64,000 nt of DNA, from the NCBI RefSeq assembly GCF_018918075.1, contig NZ_JAHLPW010000016.1, positions 25,375 through 89,374 on the forward strand, written 5' to 3'. The notes under the pieces are model-generated. The model was not told the origin of the DNA and searched no databases. It was given only the letters and a program-made list of their open reading frames with translations. Made by a program: the position numbers and the translations under genes. Every line of letters begins with the position of its first letter. Within the stretch, counting starts at the first letter, position 1. Shown here one piece after another: positions 58,176-64,000 of this stretch. The stretch comes from Virgibacillus sp. MSJ-26. GTDB taxonomy: Bacteria > Bacillota > Bacilli > Bacillales > Amphibacillaceae.

Positions 58176-58325
58176 CTATCGGACATGGATGGCTCAGATC
58201 TTCCATAAAATGTCCGATAGAGCATTGCAAATGGACATGGAAGTCTCAAAAATGGCCATTGGTGTCCGGTAAAACGTTCCAACTGGACATGGGAAGCTTG
58301 AAAATCATTTTAGATGTCCAATAGC
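58176..58325. repeat. Three-copy tandem inverted repeat, 52-bp period
   Basis: Copies begin at 58176, 58228 and 58280, exactly 52 apart. The first copy has perfect 11-bp arms, CTATCGGACAT and ATGTCCGATAG (58210-58220). The others keep the GGACATGG..TGTCC core. The rest of the 58139-58473 gap shows no gene. Confidence 0.85.
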
Positions 58326-58473
58326 ACGCACGCATCAAACAGGTTTGTTCTCTAATAGAGCCAGCTTTAGTGTCCCATGCCTGTCAATTACCAGATTCTA
58401 TAGTATAAAAAGTCATAAATCTTAAACTCGTCCCATAAAATAATGAGAGTAAACAGGATGAGGGGCGAGTGAC

Positions 58474-59193
58474 ATGAATGGAATGTTAAAAAAGGTAGCA
58501 TGGGTGGCAGGAATCGTCGCGTTAGGCTTTTTAATTCAATATCCTATTAACAAAACCACTACGACATGGGAGTCATGGTCCTTACCATTATCAGGCCAAA
58601 CCATCGTTATCGATCCGGGGCATGGTGGTCCAGATGGAGGAGCAGTTGGAAAAGATGATACATCAGAAAAAGAAATATCCTTGGCCGTATCTAAAAAATT
58701 ACAGAGTTATTTGCAGCAAGCAGGTGCTCTAGTCTATTTGACTCGAGAAACAGACACAGATTTGGCGGAAGATGGAACGCAAGGACTCTCTAATCGAAAG
58801 TCGGAAGATATTCGTAATCGACTTAATTTTATCCATGAAAAAGATGCGGATTTCTTCGTTACTGTTCACCTTAATGCCATTCCTTCAACACGTTGGCGAG
58901 GGGCACAAACCTTTTATTATCCGAAAGAAGATCATAGTCGTCATTTAGCAACGATGATTCAATCAGAAATTATTGATAACCTAGAAAACACAACCCGAAC
59001 ACCACTTGCAATCAATACACTTTATCTCCTGAAGAACGCAGAAGTGCCAGGCGCTTTGGTGGAGATTGGTTTCTTATCAAATGAGCAAGAACGAGAAGAA
59101 CTTAAACAAGAAAGCTATCAACAACAAATGGCCGCAAGTATTTACGAAGGTATGTTGCGTTACGTGACAGAAGAACCTGAAGAGGAAGAATAA
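58474..59193 (+). CDS. cwlD: N-acetylmuramoyl-L-alanine amidase CwlD (spore cortex)
   Basis: With PdaA, CwlD makes muramic-delta-lactam in the spore cortex, which marks it for germination enzymes. 239 residues: N-terminal membrane/signal segment (7-24) and an Amidase_3 domain with zinc ligands His50, Glu65 and His132 and catalytic Glu197 (VEIGFLSN). ATG 58474 follows GAGGGGCGAG. Upstream, CATA boxes 16 bp apart (near 58414 and 58434) could be a sporulation promoter of the sigma-E/G type. The B. subtilis partner ybaK is not upstream. Confidence 0.93.
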   Translation: MNGMLKKVAWVAGIVALGFLIQYPINKTTTTWESWSLPLSGQTIVIDPGHGGPDGGAVGKDDTSEKEISLAVSKKLQSYLQQAGALVYLTRETDTDLAEDGTQGLSNRKSEDIRNRLNFIHEKDADFFVTVHLNAIPSTRWRGAQTFYYPKEDHSRHLATMIQSEIIDNLENTTRTPLAINTLYLLKNAEVPGALVEIGFLSNEQEREELKQESYQQQMAASIYEGMLRYVTEEPEEEE

Positions 59194-59232
59194 AATACGA
59201 AGAAAAAGATAACTTATAGAAGAGTAGTAGAC

Positions 59233-59272
59233 GGGCACACTCGATTTTAAAATTTGGGTGGGCTCTTTTTGT
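59233..59272 (+). terminator. Terminator after cwlD
   Basis: GGGCACACTC pairs imperfectly with GGGTGGGCTC (one mismatch, two G-T pairs), followed by TTTTT. Confidence 0.65.
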
Positions 59273-59478
59273 GTTAGATCTTATTTTTTGGTTTTATGAA
59301 ATGTGAACCTAAGAGCATCTATGATTCAAATCACTTAGAATTTTTTTGAATTATGTTATACTAGTTTTGTAGTAAAAAATAGTCGAAAACATGTTGGAAC
59401 GACAAATTAGGTATCTTTAGTAACATAATTGAACAGCATGTTAATAATATTTCTAGCAGTTAAGAGAGGTGGTAAAGT

Positions 59479-60534
59479 ATGTTAACAAAAGAAGAAATTA
59501 TTGAGCTTCTTAATCCGGTTAAAGATCCATTTATACATAGAACTCTTGAAGAGACAGACGGAATTAAAGAAATTAAAATTAAAGAGGATAAAAAGCATGT
59601 AAGCGTTAAAGTAGGCATCAGTAAAACAAATACCGGTGAACAAATGCAATTACAGCAGGAAATTGTCGGCATTTTAAAGAAAAATGGTGCTTCAACGGTA
59701 GGGCTTCGTTTTGAACAACTTCCAGATGAAATCATTCAAAAATACCAACCAGCTGCCGAAGCTGACAAAGAGAAAACGCTGATGGGTGGCAGTAAACAAC
59801 CTCACTTTATTGCGGTTTCGAGCGGTAAAGGTGGCGTTGGGAAATCTACTGTCACCGTGAATTTGGCTATGTCACTTATGCGTCTTGGTAAAAAAGTTGG
59901 TATTATCGATGCGGATATATATGGTTTTAGTGTACCTGATATGATGGGTGTTGAACAAAGACCGGCAGTCCGAGGTGAAAAAATCATTCCGGTAGATCGT
60001 TTTGGCGTAAAAGTTATTTCGATGGGATTCTTTGTAGAGGATAACTCGCCTATTATTTGGCGTGGACCAATGCTTGGAAAGATGCTTTCAAGCTTCTTTA
60101 AGGAAGTAGAGTGGGGCGACCTCGACTATTTATTGCTTGACTTGCCTCCAGGTACCGGTGACATTGCGATGGATGTTCATGAACTTTTACCAACATGTAA
60201 AGAAGTCATTGTCACAACACCACATCCTACAGCCGCCTTTGTTGCAGCGCGTGCAGGACAAATGGCCATCAAAACAGAACATGAAATATTAGGTGTTGTT
60301 GAGAATATGGCTTATTACCAAAGTAAATCCGGTGAAAAGGAATATGTCTTCGGTCGTGGTGGTGGAGATAAGCTGGCAGAGGCTCTAGATACAAAAGTAC
60401 TTGGCCGTCTACCACTGAAACAACCATATGAAGAGGAAGATGAATTCGCACCTTCTATTTACCAGCAGGATCACCCACTTGGTAAAGAGTATCATTTAAT
60501 TGCATCAAAAATAGTTGCTCAAGTTGAGGAGTAA
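59479..60534 (+). CDS. salA: Mrp/NBP35 family P-loop ATPase (SalA)
   Basis: 351 residues. N-terminal DUF59/MIP18 domain (about 5-85), then a deviant Walker A GKGGVGKST at residues 116-124. Mrp proteins carry iron-sulfur clusters, while B. subtilis SalA is known as a regulator that represses scoC. The C-terminal CxxC pair used for cluster binding in Mrp is absent (the place reads ENMAYYQSKSGEKE), favouring the SalA type. ATG 59479 follows GAGAGGTGG. Position between cwlD and gerD is conserved. Confidence 0.9.
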   Translation: MLTKEEIIELLNPVKDPFIHRTLEETDGIKEIKIKEDKKHVSVKVGISKTNTGEQMQLQQEIVGILKKNGASTVGLRFEQLPDEIIQKYQPAAEADKEKTLMGGSKQPHFIAVSSGKGGVGKSTVTVNLAMSLMRLGKKVGIIDADIYGFSVPDMMGVEQRPAVRGEKIIPVDRFGVKVISMGFFVEDNSPIIWRGPMLGKMLSSFFKEVEWGDLDYLLLDLPPGTGDIAMDVHELLPTCKEVIVTTPHPTAAFVAARAGQMAIKTEHEILGVVENMAYYQSKSGEKEYVFGRGGGDKLAEALDTKVLGRLPLKQPYEEEDEFAPSIYQQDHPLGKEYHLIASKIVAQVEE

Positions 60535-60542
60535 ATGATATA

Positions 60543-60586
60543 AAATCTAGAGAGCTAAGTTACAATTAGCTTCTCTAGATTTTTTA
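60543..60586 (+). terminator. Terminator between salA and gerD
   Basis: AAATCTAGAGAGCTAA pairs with TTAGCTTCTCTAGATTT (one bulge), ending in a T-run; it may serve both converging genes. Confidence 0.8.
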
Positions 60587-60617
60587 AATTGTGCCGTTAT
60601 AACTGTGAAAGTTATGG

Positions 60618-61250
60618 TCACATATCTTCTTCACCAGGTTGTTGTTGTTGTTCGCCTTGTTGTTGGTCTTGTCCTCCGCCATCGTCTTCTTGGTCTTTGT
60701 TTTTCTGACCTTGATCTTCCGCGGCTTTTAACAGAATTTCTTGGATTTTAGCTTGGAAAATTGGATTTTCGAATGTTTCTTGAATACTTTCTTGTAGATG
60801 TTTATTAAAGTCTTGGCTTTTTAATAATTGTAATATGTGCTTTGTTACTTCAGGATCTTTAAATAAATCAATCATCTTTTCCTGATACTCAGGATCACTT
60901 ATTAAATGTTTCATTAGTTCTTCTTGTTCTTTTTCGATGGATTTAGCGAATTTCTCAGCAAACTTTGGATCCTCAAATAGCTTCTTCCACATATCCTTTC
61001 CTTTTTCAGAAGCAACCGATTCATTAACAGCTTCTTTTAATATGTCAGAATCCATAATTAACTCTTTCTTCATTTTTTCGTCAGCTAATATTTCAGCTAA
61101 TGCTTTTTTGCCATCGTCTGTTTGTAATATATCAATGACCATCTTTTTAGTTGTATCGTATTCGGCTTGCTTTCCTGTATCTTCCCCACCGCAAGCACTT
61201 AATAATAAGAAAAAAATAACTGATAATGAGACCATCATGAGACGTTTCAT
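60618..61250 (-). CDS. gerD: Spore germination lipoprotein GerD
   Basis: 210 residues. Signal peptide with lipobox LLSAC, Cys20, so anchored in the inner spore membrane. The helical body and a Gln/Glu/Gly-rich C-terminal tail are typical of GerD, which clusters germinant receptors into the germinosome. I chose ATG 61250 because the signal peptide starts there; the longer in-frame opening adds a second hydrophobic stretch and lacks a binding site. AGGAGGAAGGAGG lies upstream. Confidence 0.92.
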   Translation of the reverse strand: MKRLMMVSLSVIFFLLLSACGGEDTGKQAEYDTTKKMVIDILQTDDGKKALAEILADEKMKKELIMDSDILKEAVNESVASEKGKDMWKKLFEDPKFAEKFAKSIEKEQEELMKHLISDPEYQEKMIDLFKDPEVTKHILQLLKSQDFNKHLQESIQETFENPIFQAKIQEILLKAAEDQGQKNKDQEDDGGGQDQQQGEQQQQPGEEDM

Positions 61251-61418
61251 TTGCCGACAGTCCTCCTTCCTCCTATCTTTAATATGGATAAATAAATAAA
61301 AAAATATGCACATATAAAGGAAAAAGTGAAGCATTCATGTTAAAATACGAATGGATATAAAAGTGTGGAATTATAACGACTTAATTAACTAAGTTGATAA
61401 GCTTTAGGAGGAAAAATA

Positions 61419-62066
61419 GTGGGAAGTCGAAATGTCGTGCATCTGTTTTTTAAAACTCTTGGTCTAGGTGGACTAATAGGTCTCATTGTTAGCTTTTTTA
61501 TTAATCCAAGTATTTATTCAGCTAATCTTAGTCCATTTAATTTAATGGAATTGTTGGGGCTTGTCCTGTTTTATATTGGCTTTGGATTTCTCTCCGCAGT
61601 TGTCAGTCAAACAGGATTCTTTGCTTATTTATTTATACACCGTTTTGGTTTAAATATATTTCGAACATTTTGGCCGACAGTACAGGTTATATTAATTGCT
61701 TTTGTGTTATTTGATTTAATTTATTTTCCATATAACGCATACAACGGGACAGTGTCAATCTTATGGTTTATTTTAATGGCAGCTGCCTTGTTTGGCTACG
61801 GATGGATTGTTGCTAAAAAGAAAGCGAAAGAAACAAATCAAACTGCGTTTATTCCAGCTTTGTTTTTAATGATTGTGATTACAACAGTCGAATGGGTGCC
61901 GGGTTTGCAGTCTGAAGGAACAGATTACGCGACTTTAATGATTTTTACCTTGCTTGCATGTAACACATACCAATTGTTTGCCCTTCATCGTTTGTCAAAA
62001 GACAATAAGAGCAATGGCAAACAGGATGAAAGAAAAACAATTGCAAATAAAACAAATAAAAAATAA
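61419..62066 (+). CDS. kbaA: KinB-signalling pathway activation protein KbaA
   Basis: Membrane protein needed for activation of the KinB sporulation kinase in B. subtilis. 215 residues with about six membrane helices (SQTGFFAYLFIHRFGLNIFR in a conserved loop) and a basic C-terminus. The start is GTG after AGGAGGAAA. It lies in the conserved place between gerD and pdaB. Confidence 0.92.
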   Translation: MGSRNVVHLFFKTLGLGGLIGLIVSFFINPSIYSANLSPFNLMELLGLVLFYIGFGFLSAVVSQTGFFAYLFIHRFGLNIFRTFWPTVQVILIAFVLFDLIYFPYNAYNGTVSILWFILMAAALFGYGWIVAKKKAKETNQTAFIPALFLMIVITTVEWVPGLQSEGTDYATLMIFTLLACNTYQLFALHRLSKDNKSNGKQDERKTIANKTNKK

Positions 62067-62071
62067 ATTAA

Positions 62072-62145
62072 GAGGTTGGGCCAAAACTAAGTATAATTTT
62101 AAGTGAGCGCTATTTGTTTCGGAAAAATACTTATGTCCCGACCCC
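62072..62145. repeat. Imperfect palindrome between kbaA and pdaB
   Basis: Outer GGTTGGG pairs with CCCGACC, and TAAGTA (62088-62093) with TACTTA (62128-62133). It separates converging genes and may act as terminator; similar 'GGTTGGG..' palindromes are frequent in Bacillaceae. Confidence 0.55.
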
Positions 62146-62175
62146 TTTATCTATCCAGTGTAATTTTTATCTTGA

Positions 62176-62934
62176 TTAATCAATAATTTCGGATTCGGCA
62201 TGTGCTTGATTAAGTAACTCTGATATGGGAACGAACTTATACTTTTTATTTTTCAATCCTGGCAAGATTGTTTCTAAACTGTCTGCAGTATGCTTTGCTG
62301 AGTCGGAAGCGTGAAGTAAAATAATATCACCATTCGATGTTTCTTCCATGACGTCATCTATGATTGCTTGTGTACCTGGATTTTCCCAATCATTCGGATT
62401 GACATTCCATTGAATGACATTGAAGCCTTGGTTTTCAGCCAGTTCAATAACCTCTTCATTCAAGTGACCACTTGGAGCTCTCAATAAATCAACTTCTTCG
62501 TAACCTAGTTTATCGAAAGTTTCTTTAGCTTGAACTAAATCCCTTTGAACTTCTTCAGTTTCTTGTTCTAAGTAGCTTTTATAACGGTATCCTAACATTC
62601 CTAGTTCATGTTTCTGTTCAGTGATTTCTTCTAAAATCTCTGGATGCAGCTCTGCCCATTCCCCACTGACAAAAAAGGTAGCTTGGACATCATGCTTTTT
62701 TAACTGTGTTAAAATGTCGTGGACTTTTTCTTCCCCCCAGCTAATATTAAACGTTAAACTAATATTTGGTTCATCCTTATTACCTTTTGCTAAGACAACT
62801 TCTTGATCAGTGGATGAAAAGGTTGAATAAGTTCCTTGTCCATTCCAAAGGAAAACAGCTGCAAAAAATGCAAACACAACTACAGTTGCCCAGCGCTTCC
62901 AATGCTTGGCGCTTAACACATAAAAATGGTGCAT
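62176..62934 (-). CDS. pdaB: Polysaccharide-deacetylase-like sporulation protein PdaB
   Basis: 252 residues: a membrane anchor (about 15-33) and a NodB-type domain (SLTFNISWGEEKVHDIL, LLRAPSGHLNEEV, GDIILLHASDSAKHT). The usual catalytic Asp of deacetylases is Asn here and the metal-binding HxxxH motif is replaced, as I recall for PdaB generally, so activity is uncertain. In B. subtilis PdaB is needed to keep spores intact. ATG 62934 follows GGGAGA. Upstream, TTCATA and CATAAACTA on the minus strand could be a sigma-G-type promoter. Confidence 0.92.
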   Translation of the reverse strand: MHHFYVLSAKHWKRWATVVVFAFFAAVFLWNGQGTYSTFSSTDQEVVLAKGNKDEPNISLTFNISWGEEKVHDILTQLKKHDVQATFFVSGEWAELHPEILEEITEQKHELGMLGYRYKSYLEQETEEVQRDLVQAKETFDKLGYEEVDLLRAPSGHLNEEVIELAENQGFNVIQWNVNPNDWENPGTQAIIDDVMEETSNGDIILLHASDSAKHTADSLETILPGLKNKKYKFVPISELLNQAHAESEIID

Positions 62935-63194
62935 ATGAAATCTCCCTTCACAAATATTCCATGCTCTAGTTTATGTTGCAAATTTATTATTATGAACAGC
63001 AGTTGTTTATGTTAACTTTGTCCTGTTGTAACAAGACGATATATAGTAATTTTAAGTAAATCTATTTTGCAAATGATTAGAACTTTGTTTTTAGGTAATA
63101 AATAAAGGAGCGTGGATATTAAATAAATAAACTTATTGTCTAATATTTGACTAACAATGATAAAAAACCGACATGTTTCTACATATATGTCGAA

Positions 63195-63208
63195 TTCCTA
63201 TATAGGAA
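63195..63208. promoter_or_regulatory. Perfect 14-bp palindrome
   Basis: TTCCTATATAGGAA reads the same on both strands. It lies about 95 bp upstream of the small gene at 63304, next to a CGACAT/ATGTCG hairpin. It could be an operator; no protein is suggested by sequence. The rest of the 62935-63303 gap is A+T rich without genes. Confidence 0.4.
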
Positions 63209-63303
63209 CAGATATAATTAATTTGGTGCGTTTGATTAACTGTATAGAGGGTATGTAAGAGAAAGTGACTTGTGAGAGAAGTAGTTAGTTATGAGGTGAG
63301 GAA

Positions 63304-63525
63304 ATGTTAGGATTATTAATTAATGAAAAAGAACATAAAGAAATGATTTATTTGATTAAGAGAGAACTAGAAGAACTATTATTTGATTTAGAAGATCATA
63401 GAATAGATGAAGTGGTTAAACAAGCTATGCGTGCAAGGTATCATACATTATTTCAACTGCTACGCCGTGTGGCTACTGACCAAGAATGTTTAGAATATAT
63501 GCCGAAGAAAAGTGAATTCAAATAA
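63304..63525 (+). CDS. Small conserved-looking protein of 73 residues upstream of rrn
   Basis: A mostly helical, charged protein (KEHKEMIYLIKRELEELLFDLED) without membrane segment, with a single Cys near the C-terminus. ATG 63304 follows GAGGTGAGGAA. Codon use and binding site look genuine. I do not recognise the family for certain, although small proteins of this size before rRNA operons occur in Bacilli. Its position directly ahead of the rrn promoters may reflect only synteny. Confidence 0.7.
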   Translation: MLGLLINEKEHKEMIYLIKRELEELLFDLEDHRIDEVVKQAMRARYHTLFQLLRRVATDQECLEYMPKKSEFK

Positions 63526-63550
63526 AAAGTGAAAAACTATAAAAATACTA

Positions 63551-63579
63551 TTGAATTATATTTTTTAATATGGTATATT
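63551..63579 (+). promoter_or_regulatory. rrn promoter P1
   Basis: TTGAAT (63551-63556) and TATATT (63574-63579) are 17 bp apart. Confidence 0.6.
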
Positions 63580-63633
63580 TATTTCTGTTGTCCGATAAAG
63601 GGATTAACAAACAAAAACATTTCAAAAGATATG

Positions 63634-63662
63634 TTGACAGCATTTCATAAACATGTTAAGAT
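63634..63662 (+). promoter_or_regulatory. rrn promoter P2
   Basis: TTGACA (63634-63639) and TAAGAT (63657-63662) are 17 bp apart, 83 bp below P1. Tandem promoters are typical of Bacillus rRNA operons. Confidence 0.75.
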
Positions 63663-63669
63663 ATATCTC

Positions 63670-63712
63670 GTCGTTAAAAAACGACAGAAATTGATCTTTG
63701 AAAACTGAACAG
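63670..63712 (+). promoter_or_regulatory. rrn leader: hairpin and boxA-like antitermination site
   Basis: GTCGTT and AACGAC (63670-63685) form a short stem. TGATCTTTGAAAACTGAAC follows and matches the boxA-like leader sequence common in Bacillaceae rRNA operons. A second hairpin, AAAAGG/CCTTTT, lies near 63759-63774. Confidence 0.65.
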
Positions 63713-63799
63713 AACAACCAGTATGTCAGGAGAAATTAAGTTTCTTCTATAAAACTCAAAAGGGTAACCTTTTGAACAAGCTAAGATTTAACAACAAAC

Positions 63800-64000
63800 T
63801 TTTTGGAGAGTTTGATCTTGGCTCAGGACGAACGCTGGCGGCGTGCCTAATACATGCAAGTCGAGCGCGGGAAGCGGACTCGTCACCCTTCGGGGTGTCT
63901 AGTCCGTGGAACGAGCGGCGGATGGGTGAGTATCACGTGGGCAACCTGCCTGTAAGATTGGGATAACTCGCGGAAACGTGAGCTAATACCGAATGAAGTC
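63800..64000 (+). rRNA. 16S ribosomal RNA (5' part; continues beyond window)
   Basis: AGAGTTTGATC at 63807 corresponds to E. coli position 8, so the mature 5' end is near 63800. The conserved GGACGAACGCTGGCGGCGTG, the V1 loop and GAGCGGCGGATGGGTGAGT follow. The first about 200 bases are present. One base in the usual 27F primer site is T rather than C or A (GATCTTGGC). The V1 sequence (GTCGAGCGCGGGAAGC) is of the Bacillaceae type. Confidence 0.97.

Noticed and set aside
58136..58324. Plus-strand 62-residue frame over a tandem array
   Set aside because: It covers the 52-bp inverted repeats and has no homology-like features or binding site.
28893..58473. Prophage, integrative element or defence island
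   Set aside because: No integrase, transposase, phage structural, restriction, toxin-antitoxin or CRISPR genes were seen; all intact genes are housekeeping, transport or stress types.
63772..63966. 64-residue frame across the start of 16S rRNA
   Set aside because: Lies in rRNA leader and mature 16S sequence; not a gene.

Overview
The window is chromosomal DNA from a low-GC, spore-forming Gram-positive bacterium of the family Bacillaceae. Evidence is the Bacillus-type order rpoC-ybxF-rpsL-rpsG-fusA-tuf followed by the S10, spc and alpha ribosomal operons, ecfA1-ecfA2-ecfT-truA and rplM-rpsI. Sporulation genes cwlD, gerD, kbaA and pdaB follow, and the window ends in a 16S rRNA gene. A CPA1-type antiporter, a very acidic exported adaptor and the 16S V1 sequence would fit a halotolerant or alkaliphilic genus. 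That is inference; the genus is not settled here.

Layout. Positions 1-8.2 kb: 3' part of rpoC, then ybxF, rpsL, rpsG, fusA and tuf. 8.2-9.3 kb: a gap with a decayed minus-strand membrane-protein gene, tandem promoters and the S10 leader hairpin. 9.3-23.9 kb: an almost unbroken block of ribosomal protein genes with secY, adk, a KOW-domain gene, infA and rpoA. The usual map gene between adk and the KOW gene is absent. 23.9-24.6 kb: two inverted-repeat elements. 24.6-28.9 kb: ECF transporter energising module, truA, rplM and rpsI.

28.9-58.4 kb is an accessory block occupying a place that in B. subtilis holds only two genes. It carries a DUF1275 protein, an oxalate decarboxylase, a MarR regulator beside a deleted MFS gene, NfeD-flotillin, a FetAB-type exporter, CsaA, an MMPL/RND transporter with a heptad-repeat partner, YwaF, two PH-domain proteins, HtpG under a perfect CIRCE operator and a Na+/H+ antiporter. 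Further on are a permease-amidohydrolase pair, an Eis-like acetyltransferase, a membrane protein plus efflux-adaptor pair, a YihY protein and a DUF948 cluster. 58.4-64 kb returns to conserved order: cwlD, mrp/salA, gerD, kbaA, pdaB, a small gene and the rrn promoters with 16S rRNA.

Two repeat classes recur between genes. One is a family of large imperfect palindromes of about 80-150 bp. The other is short tandem arrays with a 51-52 bp period. The clearest functional oddity is ribosomal protein S12 with Arg at position 56, the classic streptomycin-resistance substitution. Others are an apparent ATA start codon for the MMPL transporter, HrcA-type control of htpG, and a G-rich motif repeated every 10 bp ahead of the orphan adaptor pair. 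I found no prophage, CRISPR array, transposase or recognisable defence system.
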